Notes under the pieces: model-generated
The model's input: the letters and a program-made list of their open reading frames with translations, nothing else
What the model was told of the DNA's origin: nothing
Database searches by the model: none
Position numbers and translations under genes: made by a program
Source: Paracoccaceae bacterium
GTDB taxonomy: Bacteria > Pseudomonadota > Alphaproteobacteria > Rhodobacterales > Rhodobacteraceae
Direction of reading: 5' to 3'
DNA: 64,000 nt
Assembly: GCA_030148225.1 (NCBI GenBank)
Contig: JASBTX010000010.1
Span: 1-64,000, forward strand
In this document: one piece after another, positions 43,055 to 56,360 of the stretch
Position numbering within the stretch: the stretch's first letter is position 1
Layout of the letters: every line of letters begins with the position of its first letter

Positions 43055-43699
43055 ATGAAGATGTTGTCCGATCTGCCTGATCTGATCGCCGTATTCCCGT
43101 TGCCGGGTGCGCTCTTGCTGCCCAGATCGCGGCTACCACTGCATATATTCGAGCCGCGTTATCTCGCGATGCTGGATCATGTGCTCAAGACCGAACAGCG
43201 GCTGATCGGCATGGTCCAGCCTATGGCCGGCCCCGAGGGGCGCGACGCGGGGTTTCACGCCATTGGTTGCGCCGGTCGGGTGACGGCATTTTCCGAAACC
43301 GAGGACGGGCGCTACATGATCACGCTGACGGGCATTTCCCGTTTTCGCTTTGGTGATGTGGTTGACGGGTTTTCACCATTTCTGAGGGCGATGGTTGACT
43401 GGGGTGATTTTGCCGCTGATCTGGGCGAGGCCGAGAAAGACCCAGAACTTGACCGCGACCGGCTGATGCGGTTGCTGGAACGGTATTTCGCCAGTCAGGA
43501 GCTTTCTACCGACTGGGGCAGTCTGGAAAAGGCCGAGGATGAATTGCTGATCAACTCTCTGGCAATGCTCTGCCCCTTCGATCCCGAGGAAAAGCAGGCG
43601 CTGCTTGAGGCACCGGATCTGCCCAACCGGCGCGAAACGCTGATGGCGCTCTTGGAATTCGCGCTGCGCGGTGGCAGCCATGACGAGGTGCTGCAATGA
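43055..43699 (+). CDS. LON peptidase substrate-binding domain protein
   Basis: A 214-residue protein consisting only of a Lon N-terminal (PUA-like) domain: [29 protein letters not shown] at the start, [28 protein letters not shown], and a helical C-terminus with [32 protein letters not shown]. It lacks the AAA and protease domains, so it is a stand-alone member of unknown role, perhaps substrate recognition. It follows the CnoX-like gene by 27 bases and overlaps the Trm112-like gene by 4, so the three may form a protein-quality operon. Confidence 0.9.
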   Translation: MKMLSDLPDLIAVFPLPGALLLPRSRLPLHIFEPRYLAMLDHVLKTEQRLIGMVQPMAGPEGRDAGFHAIGCAGRVTAFSETEDGRYMITLTGISRFRFGDVVDGFSPFLRAMVDWGDFAADLGEAEKDPELDRDRLMRLLERYFASQELSTDWGSLEKAEDELLINSLAMLCPFDPEEKQALLEAPDLPNRRETLMALLEFALRGGSHDEVLQ

Positions 43700-43875
43700 G
43701 TGAGGCCGGATTTGACCGCAGGATGCTCGAGGCGCTGACCTGCCCGCTGACGCAGGGAACACTGAGCTATGATTCAGAGGCGGGTGAACTGATCTCTAAA
43801 CGGGCCAGGCTCGCCTTTCCGATCCGCAATGGCATCCCGATCATGCTGATCGACGAGGCGCGGCAGATCGAATGA
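43696..43875 (+). CDS. Trm112-like small protein
   Basis: A 59-residue protein translated from the ATG in ATGA (43696-43699), overlapping the LON-domain stop. It reads [17 protein letters not shown], then [23 protein letters not shown]. This is the Trm112/YcaR pattern (a small zinc-ribbon-like fold), although only one cysteine remains here, so zinc binding is doubtful. Trm112 proteins activate methyltransferases; the bacterial role is not well defined. Confidence 0.88.
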   Translation: MSEAGFDRRMLEALTCPLTQGTLSYDSEAGELISKRARLAFPIRNGIPIMLIDEARQIE

Positions 43876-43966
43876 TCCCGACACAGATTGCGCGGAATTG
43901 ATCGCAGACATCTGGCAATATTCCACCGTTTGGCTAGGCTTGATCCGATTCACCGAAAGGTTCCGC

Positions 43967-44671
43967 ATGTTCAGACCAGTTGCTTTGATGGCCGTGGCGG
44001 CGTTTCTGGCCGCATGTACAGCCGTGCCCACCGGGCCGACCACGGGGAGTAATGCAACGCCGGCTGCCCCGGGCCCGGTCACGCGCGCGGCGGTGGAGCG
44101 TTTCCGCACCGTTGTTTCACGGATCGAGCCTGTATCCGAGCGTTATTGCCGCGAACAGACCAGCGGCGTGAACTGCGATTTTCAGATCGTCATCGACAAC
44201 CGTCCCGGCCAGCCCGTCAACGCCTATCAGACGCTCGATGAAAATGGTCGACCGATCCTTGCCTTTACGCTGGCCATGCTGTCAGCGGTCAGCAACGAGG
44301 ATGAACTGGCATTTGTCATGGGGCACGAGGCGTCGCATCATTTGTTGGGCCATATTGCCCGCCAGCAACAGAATGCGGTGACGGGTGCGGTACTGGCAGG
44401 TCTGGCGGCGACGCTGGCCGGTGCGGGCGATGCCGGGATCCGCGAAGCACAACGCGCCGGTGCGCAGGTCGGCGCGCGATCATATTCCAAGGAACACGAG
44501 CTTGAGGCCGATGCGCTGGGCACCCGTATCACCGCGATTGCCGGGTTCAATCCGGTGCGCGGCGCGGCGTTCTTTTCGCGCATTCCCGATCCGGGCGACC
44601 GTTTCCTTGGCACGCATCCGGCTAATGCCGAACGCATCGCGGTGGTGCGTCAGACGGCAGCATCACTCTGA
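43967..44671 (+). CDS. M48-family metallopeptidase lipoprotein
   Basis: A 234-residue predicted lipoprotein: signal MFRPVALMAVAAFLAAC (lipobox LAAC, C17). The zinc protease motif HEASH is at H120-E121-x-x-H124 (MGHEASHHLLGH), with the third ligand glutamate in EHELEADALG. It would act in the periplasm in envelope protein turnover, like BepA/LoiP-type enzymes, though without a TPR domain. The ATG at 43967 is the first giving a lipoprotein signal. It ends 275 bases before atpH. Confidence 0.9.
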   Translation: MFRPVALMAVAAFLAACTAVPTGPTTGSNATPAAPGPVTRAAVERFRTVVSRIEPVSERYCREQTSGVNCDFQIVIDNRPGQPVNAYQTLDENGRPILAFTLAMLSAVSNEDELAFVMGHEASHHLLGHIARQQQNAVTGAVLAGLAATLAGAGDAGIREAQRAGAQVGARSYSKEHELEADALGTRITAIAGFNPVRGAAFFSRIPDPGDRFLGTHPANAERIAVVRQTAASL

Positions 44672-44698
44672 CCGACCTGCCCGGCGGCCCGGGATTCG

Positions 44699-44725
44699 GT
44701 CGCAGGTTCGGCTGCGATGTGCGAC
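44699..44725. repeat. Nested inverted repeats between M48 gene and atpH
   Basis: GTCGCA (44699-44704) with TGCGAC (44720-44725), and overlapping it CGCAG (44701-44705) with CTGCG (44712-44716). There is no following T run, so it is not a clear terminator. The remainder of the 44672-44946 gap has no gene visible and must contain the atp operon promoter, which I could not fix with confidence. Confidence 0.3.
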
Positions 44726-44946
44726 AAAACCGCCCCGGGGCTTGTTGATTTCCGGCGCAATGCTGAAATTGCCGTAAAACAAGGGATTTCGGATCGGTTT
44801 GCCGGTCCGCCATAAACCTTGCGGGCTAAGACACCCTCTGCTACATCCCCCCTGATTTTGCAGGGCAGCCATTTTTATGGCCGTCTTCAGGATTGTCCGG
44901 GTGGCCGGAAGAGCTGCTAACAACGCTAAACATCGAAAGGGTGGAC

Positions 44947-45506
44947 GTGTCCGAACCAGCTTCGATCTCAACCGGTATTGCGTCGCGCTACGCGACAGCC
45001 GTGTTTGACCTGGCGAAAGAAGAGAAGCAACTTGCGGTCCTCGAGGCCGATGTTGATACGCTTGACGCCGCATTGAATGACAGCACAGATTTCGTGTCTT
45101 TCATCAACTCGCCCGTGGTCTCGCGCGAGGAACAGGGCACCGCGATTGCGGCAATTGCCGCAAAAATGGGCCTGAGCACCATCTCGGCAAATACGCTGGC
45201 ACTGATGGCGCAGAACCGAAGATTATTCGTCCTGCCGGCACTCGTGGCCGGTTTGCGGGCGCTGATCGCCGAGGAAAAGGGCGAAGTCACCGCAGATGTG
45301 ACTGCCGCCAAGTCCCTGACAAAGGCACAACAGGACAAACTTGCCAAGACGCTCAAAGCGTCTGTCGGCAAGGATGTGAAGATTAATCTGGCCATCGATG
45401 AACGCCTCATCGGTGGTCTTATTGTTAAAGTGGGCTCGAAAATGATCGATACCTCGATCAGCTCGAAACTCGCAAACCTCCAGAACGCAATGAAAGAGGT
45501 CGGATA

Positions 45507-45507
<1 letters not shown>
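44947..45507 (+). CDS. atpH: F1F0 ATP synthase delta subunit
   Basis: The 186-residue stalk subunit linking F1 to Fo. The start is GTG at 44947 ([23 protein letters not shown]), 5 bases after AAAGGG; longer frames from 44893 have no support. [21 protein letters not shown] and the C-terminal [25 protein letters not shown] are family marks. First gene of atpHAGDC; its stop overlaps the atpA start (TAATG). Confidence 0.96.
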
Positions 45508-47045
<1,538 letters not shown>

Positions 47046-47057
47046 GGGACCGACAAG

Positions 47058-49375
<2,318 letters not shown>

Positions 49376-49386
49376 GGAGCCGTTGA

Positions 49387-49785
49387 ATGGCCGATACAAT
49401 GCAATATGACGTCGTCTCGCCCGAGCGTAGCCTGGCCTCTGGTCAGGCAAGCGAGGTGCGCATCCCCGGTTCCGAGGGTGACATGACCGCCATGCCCGAT
49501 CATGCGCCGGTCATCACGACCCTGCGCCCGGGTATCCTGACCGTTGTCGGGGCAGACGGCACCAGCGAATTCGTCGTAACCGGCGGCTTTGCCGAGGTCA
49601 CCGCCGCCGGCGCGTCGATCCTGGCAGAGATGGCGATGCCCAAATCCGAGGTTACTGCCGAGGTTTTCGGATCGCTGATCGAAGAGGCTGAATCAGCCGT
49701 TCAGGCAACGGCCAACGCTGCCAATGATCTCGCGGTTAAATACCTCGCTGATCTTCAGACTTTGCGCGGTGAACTCGGCGTCTGA
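49387..49785 (+). CDS. atpC: F1 ATP synthase epsilon subunit
   Basis: The 132-residue inhibitory/central stalk subunit. The N-terminal beta-sandwich is clear: [29 protein letters not shown], then [14 protein letters not shown] and [10 protein letters not shown]. The C-terminal helical part is short, as usual in alphaproteobacteria. Last gene of atpHAGDC; a strong terminator starts 25 bases later. Confidence 0.97.
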   Translation: MADTMQYDVVSPERSLASGQASEVRIPGSEGDMTAMPDHAPVITTLRPGILTVVGADGTSEFVVTGGFAEVTAAGASILAEMAMPKSEVTAEVFGSLIEEAESAVQATANAANDLAVKYLADLQTLRGELGV

Positions 49786-49810
49786 GCCGACTTTAGCGCA
49801 GGATTACCAC

Positions 49811-49835
49811 AGGGCCCCATTGGGGCCCTTTTTTT
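49811..49835 (+). terminator. Strong intrinsic terminator of the atp operon
   Basis: AGGGCCCC (49811-49818) pairs with GGGGCCCT (49822-49829), with a 3-base loop, followed by six more T's. It is a textbook rho-independent terminator 25 bases after atpC. Confidence 0.92.
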
Positions 49836-49855
49836 CAACATTTTTCCCTTTTTTT

Positions 49856-49886
49856 GCCGATTTTGCACGATATAGAAACAATCGGC
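49856..49886 (+). promoter_or_regulatory. Inverted repeat touching the lectin ribosome-binding site
   Basis: GCCGATT (49856-49862) and AATCGGC (49880-49886) form a perfect 7-base inverted repeat with a 17-base spacer containing TATAGA. The right arm overlaps the Shine-Dalgarno GCAGGA (49885-49890), so it could act as an operator or mask translation. Confidence 0.4.
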
Positions 49887-49898
49887 AGGATCATGACC

Positions 49899-50249
49899 AT
49901 GAAACGTTTGAGTAACCATTTAGTCGGTGTGGATCAGGGATCGGAGATCATGTTTTCCGATTTCGAAGATGATGGCCCGATGTGGTCGGAATCAGGCCCG
50001 CGGGAACGCAAGGTTACGGTCCAATTCTCAGAAGAATATCATAATGCACCATCGGTTCAGGTGGCGTTGTCGATGTGGGACATCAATCAGGTCAGCAATC
50101 AGCGGGCCGATATTTCGGCCGAGAATGTCACGTCAAAATCGTTTGATCTGGTGTTCCGGACCTGGGGCGATACCAAGGTCGCGCGCGTCCGCGCCTCGTG
50201 GATGGCGATCGGCCAGCTGAAGCATGCGGATGAGTGGGATCTTTACTAG
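49899..50249 (+). CDS. H-type lectin domain protein
   Basis: A 116-residue protein made almost entirely of one H-type lectin fold: RKVTVQFSEEYHNAPSVQVALSMWD, then ADISAENVTSKSFDLVFRTWGDTKVARVRASWMAIG. The family binds galactose/GalNAc-type sugars in discoidin-like and snail lectins. In bacteria the ligand is unknown. There is no signal peptide from the chosen ATG 49899 (AGGA 8 bases upstream); an ATG at 49893 is too close to that site. It stands alone behind the atp terminator and converges with prs. Confidence 0.88.
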   Translation: MKRLSNHLVGVDQGSEIMFSDFEDDGPMWSESGPRERKVTVQFSEEYHNAPSVQVALSMWDINQVSNQRADISAENVTSKSFDLVFRTWGDTKVARVRASWMAIGQLKHADEWDLY

Positions 50250-50273
50250 GGCCTCGACCCGATCTTCCCGACC

Positions 50274-51296
50274 TCAGGCGGCGGTGCCGTAAAACCCTTC
50301 ATAGATCGGATAGAGTGTTTCGCGGTCAAAGAGGCTCGAAACCGATGTACCGCTCCATGTATTCAGCACGGCTTGTGCAAAGATCGGCGCAGTAGGCACG
50401 ATGCGGATATTCGGGGCGGCCAGCACCTCTTTGGTCGGCTCGATACTGTCGGTGATGACCAGGCTTTTCATGCTGGAATTGGTGACCCGCTCGACAGCGG
50501 GGCCTGACAGAACGCCATGGGTGATGTAGGAATGCACCTCTCGCGCGCCATGCTCCATCATCAGATCCGCCGCCTTGCAAAGCGTACCAGCCGTATCGCA
50601 AAGGTCATCGACGATGATACAGCACTTGTCCTTCACATCGCCGATAATGGTCATCTCGGCCACTTCGCCCGGCTTTTCCCGTCGTTTATCGACAATCGAC
50701 AGCGGGCTGCTGATCCGCTTGGCCAGTTCACGCGCCCGTGCCACACCGCCTACATCGGGCGACACGACCATGACATCCTGAATATGGCCGTTGAACATAT
50801 GCTCGATATCCAGCGCAAAGATGGGCGAGGCATAGAGGTTGTCCACGGGAATATCGAAAAAGCCCTGAATCTGCGTTGCATGCAGGTCCATGGTCAGCAC
50901 CCGCTCGATCCCCGCTTCAACCAGCAGGTTGGCCACGAGCTTGGCCGAGATCGGCGTGCGCGCCTTGGTCCGGCGATCCTGACGCGCATAACCGAAATAG
51001 GGGATGACGGCGGTGATGCGCGCTGCCGATGACCGGCGCAGCGCATCGGCGATGATCAGAAGCTCCATCAGGTTGTCATTGGCCGGGTTCGACGTGGGCT
51101 GGATGATGAACATATCCTCGCCACGAACGTTTTCGTAAACCTCTACAAAAATCTCGCCATCATTGAACCGTTCGACCCGCGCATCGACAAGGCGGGTATT
51201 CATACCGCGATGCATGGATATTCGGCGGGCAATTGCCTGGGCCAGCGTCTTGTTGGCATTGCCGGACATCAGCTTTGGTTCGCTGCCAGTCTTCAT
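50274..51296 (-). CDS. prs: Ribose-phosphate pyrophosphokinase
   Basis: Prs makes PRPP from ribose-5-phosphate and ATP for nucleotide, His and Trp synthesis. The 340-residue protein has [24 protein letters not shown], the ATP-site YARQDRRTK, the catalytic [13 protein letters not shown] and the PRPP loop [16 protein letters not shown] short N-terminal extension before [10 protein letters not shown] is possible; the internal ATG at residue 10 is an alternative start. It is divergent from the isomerase gene at 51403. Confidence 0.97.
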   Translation of the reverse strand: MKTGSEPKLMSGNANKTLAQAIARRISMHRGMNTRLVDARVERFNDGEIFVEVYENVRGEDMFIIQPTSNPANDNLMELLIIADALRRSSAARITAVIPYFGYARQDRRTKARTPISAKLVANLLVEAGIERVLTMDLHATQIQGFFDIPVDNLYASPIFALDIEHMFNGHIQDVMVVSPDVGGVARARELAKRISSPLSIVDKRREKPGEVAEMTIIGDVKDKCCIIVDDLCDTAGTLCKAADLMMEHGAREVHSYITHGVLSGPAVERVTNSSMKSLVITDSIEPTKEVLAAPNIRIVPTAPIFAQAVLNTWSGTSVSSLFDRETLYPIYEGFYGTAA

Positions 51297-51312
51297 TCGG
51301 CGCTGTCCCCCT

Positions 51313-51334
51313 ATTCTGTGAATTGCAACAGAAT
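51313..51334. promoter_or_regulatory. Perfect inverted repeat in prs leader
   Basis: ATTCTGT (51313-51319) and ACAGAAT (51328-51334) form a 7-base perfect inverted repeat with an 8-base spacer, 17-38 bases upstream of the prs ATG. A purine- or other repressor-like operator is possible; the binding protein is unknown. Confidence 0.4.
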
Positions 51335-51402
51335 CGCAACGTTGACTTCGCTTAGCACCAGTCTAGGGTTTCGGCAAACAACTGACACCCGGAGCCATGT
51401 GA

Positions 51403-52002
51403 ATGCCCCATATCGACTACTATTTTGCGACACTTTCGCCCTTTACCTACCTCGCCGGAACCCGTCTGGAAGAGGTCGCCGGAAAACATGGTGCCACGGT
51501 CACCTACAAACCGCTCGATATCATGGCGCTTTTTGCCCGGACCGGGGGCGTGCCGCCAAAGGACCGGCACCCGAACCGGCAGGTCTATCGCCTGCAGGAG
51601 CTAGAGCGTCAGGCGCGCAAGGCGGGATTGCCGATCAACCTCAAGCCCGCGCACTGGCCCACGAACCCGGCTCCGTCATCCTATGCTGTCATAGCGGCGC
51701 AGAATGCAGGCGGCGGCGATCTGGGTCGGTTGGTCCAGTTCTACACAACCTGCGTCTGGGCGGATGAACGGGACATCGCCGATGATGCAGTGGTCCGCGA
51801 AGGGTTGCAGGTGGCAGGGTTTGACCCCGCGCTTGCCGATAGCGGCCTTCTGACCGGGGCCGAGACCTATGCCGCCAATCTGGAAGAGGCGGTGAACCGG
51901 GGCGCATTTGGCGCACCATTTTACATCACCGATCAGGACCAGCGTTTCTGGGGTCAGGACAGGGTCGAGGATCTGGACCTGCATCTCGCCGGCAAGATCT
52001 GA
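51403..52002 (+). CDS. 2-hydroxychromene-2-carboxylate isomerase-like (DsbA/GST-kappa fold)
   Basis: A 199-residue protein of the HCCA isomerase/kappa-GST family. The start is IDYYFATLSPFTYLAGTRLEEV, the glutathione-site serine lies in SPFTYLA, with KPLDIMALFARTGGVPPKDRHPNRQVYRLQEL-type and RGAFGAPFYITDQDQRFWGQDRVEDL sequences diagnostic of the group. In degradation of polycyclic aromatics it isomerises a ring-opened chromene, but most homologues have no known substrate. The next gene starts right after its stop. Confidence 0.9.
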   Translation: MPHIDYYFATLSPFTYLAGTRLEEVAGKHGATVTYKPLDIMALFARTGGVPPKDRHPNRQVYRLQELERQARKAGLPINLKPAHWPTNPAPSSYAVIAAQNAGGGDLGRLVQFYTTCVWADERDIADDAVVREGLQVAGFDPALADSGLLTGAETYAANLEEAVNRGAFGAPFYITDQDQRFWGQDRVEDLDLHLAGKI

Positions 52003-52794
52003 ATGACGATCCCCCTTATCCCCATGGACCAGATGAACTGGCGCGCATGGGGGCATGGCGGGCCCGAGACGCTGCTTATCCATTGCGCACTGGCCAATTC
52101 GGGTTTGTGGCAGGGGCTGGTGTCAGGTCTTGGCCGCCGCGCCGTCGCGCCGGACCTGCCGGGCCATGGTCTGACGCCCGACTGGACAGGCGGTGACAGC
52201 TATGACCAGTGCTGCATTGACACGATGGCGCGGTTTCTGCCGAAGGAACCTGTCAACCTGATCGGGCACTCATTCGGGGCGGTTGTTGCGCTGGAACTGG
52301 CGCGCCGCGCGCCTGGGCGGGTGCGCAGGCTGGTCCTCTATGAACCCGTGCTCTTTGCCGCCGCGCGGGGCAGGGCCCTGCTGGATGAATATCTTGACTC
52401 CCTCCATCCCTTTGCGGCGGCATTAGCACAGGGCGACAGGGCTGAGGCGGCGCGATATTTTTTCTCGATCTGGGGAACAGGGCAGGATTGGGGCCGGATG
52501 GCACCCGAGCATCGTGCCTATATCCGCGACCGCATTCATCTGATCGCCGCGCAAGAGCCGTTCTTGTTTGAAGATTCAGCTGGTCTGACGGTCGAGGGCG
52601 CGCTTGATCGCGTTTCGATGCCTGTTCTGTTGCTGCGTGGGGACCGTTCTCCGCAGATCACGCACGCCATTCTGGATGCATTATCGGATCGGCTGGCCGA
52701 CACCCGGCGCAAGGTGATCACGGGCGCTGGCCATATGGGGCCGATCACGAACCCCGAACATATATTGCCGACACTATTGCCGTTTCTGCGCTAG
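52003..52794 (+). CDS. Alpha/beta-fold hydrolase
   Basis: A 263-residue hydrolase. The nucleophile elbow GHSFG is preceded by PVNLI, the oxyanion region is LLIHCALANSG, the acid is likely in RGDRSPQI, and the histidine in GAGHMGPI. There is no signal peptide. Substrate cannot be inferred. It abuts the isomerase gene (ATG directly after TGA) and its stop overlaps the convergent pheA end by 4 bases. Confidence 0.88.
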   Translation: MTIPLIPMDQMNWRAWGHGGPETLLIHCALANSGLWQGLVSGLGRRAVAPDLPGHGLTPDWTGGDSYDQCCIDTMARFLPKEPVNLIGHSFGAVVALELARRAPGRVRRLVLYEPVLFAAARGRALLDEYLDSLHPFAAALAQGDRAEAARYFFSIWGTGQDWGRMAPEHRAYIRDRIHLIAAQEPFLFEDSAGLTVEGALDRVSMPVLLLRGDRSPQITHAILDALSDRLADTRRKVITGAGHMGPITNPEHILPTLLPFLR

Positions 52795-53624
52795 GCGTCG
52801 CGCGGCACGCAGGGATACACCCCCAATATGCGCATATCGGTCGTAAAGTGGTCCAGCTCTTCAAAGGCGCGGATCACGTTCGCATCCTCGGGATGGCCCA
52901 CGATATCAGCGTAAAACTGTGTGGCCGAGAACGAGCCGCCGACCATATAGCTTTCGAGCTTGGTCATGTTTACGCCATTGGTCGCGAAACCACCCATCGC
53001 CTTGTAAAGCGCGGCGGGAATATTGCGCACCTGAAAGATGAACGAAGTCATCATCTGCCCGTCGCCACGGCGGCTGTGATCCTGTTCGCGCGACATCAGC
53101 AGAAACCGCGTGGTATTGGTGTCTTCGTCCTCGATATTGCGTGCCAGCACGTCAAGGCCATAGATATCGGCAGCAATTTCCGAGGCTAGTGCGCCGACGT
53201 TCACCTCTTTGTTGGCGGCAATATCGGCGGCCGCACCGGCGCTGTCGGCACTGACCTCGCCCTCGATCCCGTGACGGTCCAGAAACCGCCTGCACTGCGG
53301 CAACAGAACCAGATGCGCACGCACCAGTTTGATCGCGTCCAGCGTGACCCCCGGCATGGCCATCAGACAGATATGGACGCGCACGAATTCTTCGTCCACG
53401 ATATGCAGTCCGCTATCTGGGAGCAGGCGGTGAATATCGGCAACCCGCCCGTAGGTCGAGTTTTCGACCGGCACCATGGCCAGTTCTGCCCGGCCCGAAA
53501 CCACGCCGCCGATCACATCTTCGAACGTGCGGCAGGGCACCGCCTCCATCTCAGGGCGCGCGATCTGACAGGCCTGATGCGAGTAAGAGCCGAACTCGCC
53601 CTGAAACGTGATTTTGCCACTCAT
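52791..53624 (-). CDS. pheA: Prephenate dehydratase
   Basis: PheA converts prephenate to phenylpyruvate for phenylalanine synthesis. The 277-residue monofunctional enzyme has a PDT domain with ITFQGEFGSYSHQA, AMVPVENSTYGRV and the catalytic TTRF (NTTRFLLMSR). The C-terminal ACT domain shows IFQVRNIPAALYKAMGGFATNGVNMTKLESYMVGG. The usual phenylalanine-binding ESRP reads ESYM here, a variant I believe is common in alphaproteobacteria. There is no chorismate mutase domain. Confidence 0.96.
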   Translation of the reverse strand: MSGKITFQGEFGSYSHQACQIARPEMEAVPCRTFEDVIGGVVSGRAELAMVPVENSTYGRVADIHRLLPDSGLHIVDEEFVRVHICLMAMPGVTLDAIKLVRAHLVLLPQCRRFLDRHGIEGEVSADSAGAAADIAANKEVNVGALASEIAADIYGLDVLARNIEDEDTNTTRFLLMSREQDHSRRGDGQMMTSFIFQVRNIPAALYKAMGGFATNGVNMTKLESYMVGGSFSATQFYADIVGHPEDANVIRAFEELDHFTTDMRILGVYPCVPRDA

Positions 53625-53733
53625 TAATTTTGCTCCACCAAGGGCGTTTGGTCGCGGTAACTACACCTTGAAGAAGGACAGTGGAAGCGGCTAAAGGTGC
53701 TGCAAGCTTTTTGATGAACACTGGGACGGCGAC

Positions 53734-54258
53734 ATGCTCGACACGATGACAATGACCAAGGCAGGTGCGGGCCTTTTTGGTGCTCTGCTGATCTATCTTC
53801 TTACCAACTGGGCAGCAGAGACTATCTTTGAAGGGCCTGGCAGCAAGCACGACAAAAAGAAAGAGGCGCAGGCCTATACAATTGAAACCGAAGGCGAAGA
53901 AGTTGCCGAGGCCGAGGTTGAAGAGATCGACCTGGGTGTCCTGCTGGCCGAAGCCGACATCGCGAAAGGCGAAAAGGTATTCAAGAAATGCGCTGCATGC
54001 CACAAGATTACGGATGGTGACAACGGCACAGGTCCCCATCTGTTCGGTATTGTGGGACGCGACGTATCTGCGGTTGCGGGTTATGGCTATTCCGGCAAGC
54101 TTAAGGCAGTCGCATCTGTCTGGGATGCCGAGACGCTGAACGCGTTCCTCGAAGCACCCAAGAAATACGCCCCCGGCACCAAGATGGCCTTTAACGGCCT
54201 GCCCAAGATCGCGGATCGGGTGAACCTGATTGCCTATCTCGATAGTCTGGACAATTGA
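53734..54258 (+). CDS. cycM: Membrane-anchored cytochrome c (CycM type)
   Basis: A 174-residue class I cytochrome c with an uncleaved N-terminal anchor (AGAGLFGALLIYLLTNWAAETIF), a charged acidic linker (KKKEAQAYTIETEGEEVAEAEVEEID) and a heme domain. The heme motif is CAACH with an axial histidine; the distal methionine is in GTKMAFNG. Such cytochromes carry electrons from the bc1 complex to terminal oxidase in Rhodobacter and Bradyrhizobium relatives. It is divergent from pheA and has its own terminator. Confidence 0.94.
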   Translation: MLDTMTMTKAGAGLFGALLIYLLTNWAAETIFEGPGSKHDKKKEAQAYTIETEGEEVAEAEVEEIDLGVLLAEADIAKGEKVFKKCAACHKITDGDNGTGPHLFGIVGRDVSAVAGYGYSGKLKAVASVWDAETLNAFLEAPKKYAPGTKMAFNGLPKIADRVNLIAYLDSLDN

Positions 54259-54280
54259 TCGGACGCCAAAGACACCAAGG

Positions 54281-54305
54281 AGCCGCCCAATCGGGCGGCT
54301 TTTTT
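54281..54305 (+). terminator. Strong intrinsic terminator after cycM
   Basis: AGCCGCCC (54281-54288) and GGGCGGCT (54293-54300) form an 8-base stem with loop AATC, followed by TTTTT, 22 bases after the stop. Confidence 0.9.
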
Positions 54306-54412
54306 CGTTCACGATTTCTTCACAATCCTGAACTTCCTGCTTGGCGTTGTTGGCTTTTAGATTAATTTTAAGAAAATTGTGCCCAATACGAAAATACCGG
54401 GAGGATCTGCAG

Positions 54413-56329
54413 ATGCACAGAAACCGTTCAAGGACTGAGGCCCGCGCAACAGCCGCTACGCGCCTCCACTCTGCAATCGCCGTGGCCGGTCTGGTCCTGT
54501 CGGTACTGATCCTGAGCCTGTTTGCCACAACCGCGCGCGCGCAGGAATTGATCAAGAGCCACGGCATCTCGACATTTGGCAATCTGAAATACCCGGCCGA
54601 TTTCAAGAATCTGGATTACGTCAATCCCGATGCCCCAAAGGGGGGCGAAATTTCCATGTCCTGGATCGGCACGTTTGACTCGATGCACCCCTACACGATC
54701 AAGGGCACCTCGGCGATCCTGTCCTCGATCTTCTTCGAAAGCCTGCTGACAGGCACATCGGATGAAATCGGCAGTTCCTATGGCCTGATCGCGGAATCGC
54801 TCGAATATCCCGAAGACCGGTCGATGGTGATTTTCAACATGCGCCCCGAGGCCCGGTTTTCCGATGGCTCACCCCTGACGGCCGAGGACGTGCTGTTTTC
54901 CTATGAACTGTTGCTGAACAAGGGGCTGAATTCCTATCGCGCCCAGCTTCAGAAAAAGGTCGAATCGGTTGAAATCCTCTCGCCCTACCGGATCAAATTC
55001 ACCTTCAAAGAGGGGATTCCCACCCGCGACCTGCCCGAGGAAATGGGCGGCCTGCCGATTTTTTCCAAAGCCTTCTACGAGGCGAATGACCGCGACTTTG
55101 AAGAAAGCAGTCTGGAGCCACTGCTGGGTTCGGGCGAGTATGTGCTGGATACCGAACGGCTTCAGCCGGGTCAGCGCGTCGTCTACAAGCGCAACCCGGA
55201 TTACTGGGGCCGGGACCTGCCGATCAATGTCGGGCGTGGCAATTTCGATTCGATCCGCATCGAGTATTACGGCGACAGCGCGGCAGCGTTCGAGGGGTTC
55301 AAGGGCGGAAGCTATACATTCCGCAATGAAAACTCGTCCAAACAATGGGCCACGGGATACGATTTTCCCGCGCTCGAAAAAGGGCAGGTGATCAAGGCCG
55401 AGATTGCCCATGGCAACAAGGCGCCCGGGCAATCGTTCGTCTTCAACCTGCGCCGCGAGAAATTTCAGGACCCGCGCGTGCGCGAGGCGATTGGCCTGAT
55501 GTTCAATTTCACATGGTCGAATGAGACGCTGTTTTACGGCATTTACGATCGTGACACGTCATTCTGGGCCAACAGCAATCTGGCCGCGACCGGCATGCCT
55601 TCGGCGGCCGAGCTGGCCATTCTTGAGCCGCTGGCCGACATCCTGCCGCCCGGTGTGCTGGATCAGGAACCGTTTTCCTATCCCGATGGCGGCGAGCGTC
55701 AGGTCGACCGCAAGACGTTGCGCCGCGCCGGTGCGTTGCTGGACGAAGCGGGCTGGACGGTTGCAGATGACGGCATGCGCCGCAACGCGGCTGGTGACAC
55801 GCTAGAGGTAGAGTTTCTGGAGGCCAGCCAGGCCTTTGACCGCGTGATCAACCCCTATGTCGAAAATCTCAAACGGCTGGGCGTCGATGCCCGGCTGAAC
55901 CGGGTCGATTTCGCACAGGCAGCCGAACGTGAGGGCCCGCCCAACTATGATTTCGACATCATCACAGATCACATGCAGACCGGCTATATTCCCGGCACCG
56001 AGCTGAGACAGTATTTCGGGTCCGAGACGGCGGATAATTCGGCATTCAACAAGATGGGCCTGAAATCCGAAGCTGTGGACCGCGTGATCGAAGCTGTTCT
56101 GGATGCGGATAACCAAGAGGATCTCAACGTCGCGATATCGGCGCTTGACCGGGTACTCAGGGCCGAGAAATTCGTGGTGCCGCAATGGTTCAAGGGGGCC
56201 TATACCGTTGCCTATTTCGATATGTTCGGCCGGCCTGAAAACCTGCCGCCATTTGCCCTCGGAGAGCTGGATTTCTGGTGGTATGACGCGGAAAAGGCGG
56301 CAAAGCTAAAGGCCGAAGGCGCGCTCTGA
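54413..56329 (+). CDS. yejA: ABC transporter periplasmic binding protein, YejA-like
   Basis: A 638-residue family 5 solute-binding protein for oligopeptides. Its signal region is long (about 43 residues): a polar N-part and then [54 protein letters not shown] and [31 protein letters not shown] are YejA-type; YejABEF takes up microcin C-like and other peptides in enterobacteria. The ATG at 54413 follows GGGAGG (8 bases). It heads a four-gene operon; the gap to yejB is 31 bases. Confidence 0.93.
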   Translation: MHRNRSRTEARATAATRLHSAIAVAGLVLSVLILSLFATTARAQELIKSHGISTFGNLKYPADFKNLDYVNPDAPKGGEISMSWIGTFDSMHPYTIKGTSAILSSIFFESLLTGTSDEIGSSYGLIAESLEYPEDRSMVIFNMRPEARFSDGSPLTAEDVLFSYELLLNKGLNSYRAQLQKKVESVEILSPYRIKFTFKEGIPTRDLPEEMGGLPIFSKAFYEANDRDFEESSLEPLLGSGEYVLDTERLQPGQRVVYKRNPDYWGRDLPINVGRGNFDSIRIEYYGDSAAAFEGFKGGSYTFRNENSSKQWATGYDFPALEKGQVIKAEIAHGNKAPGQSFVFNLRREKFQDPRVREAIGLMFNFTWSNETLFYGIYDRDTSFWANSNLAATGMPSAAELAILEPLADILPPGVLDQEPFSYPDGGERQVDRKTLRRAGALLDEAGWTVADDGMRRNAAGDTLEVEFLEASQAFDRVINPYVENLKRLGVDARLNRVDFAQAAEREGPPNYDFDIITDHMQTGYIPGTELRQYFGSETADNSAFNKMGLKSEAVDRVIEAVLDADNQEDLNVAISALDRVLRAEKFVVPQWFKGAYTVAYFDMFGRPENLPPFALGELDFWWYDAEKAAKLKAEGAL

Positions 56330-56360
56330 ACGCAGGACGAACAGGGGCAGGACCGCTGAC

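Noticed and set aside
52791..53624. Loss of the ESRP feedback motif in PheA (ESYM instead)
   Set aside because: As I recall, this variant is usual in alphaproteobacterial prephenate dehydratases, so it is not evidence of a special change in this genome.
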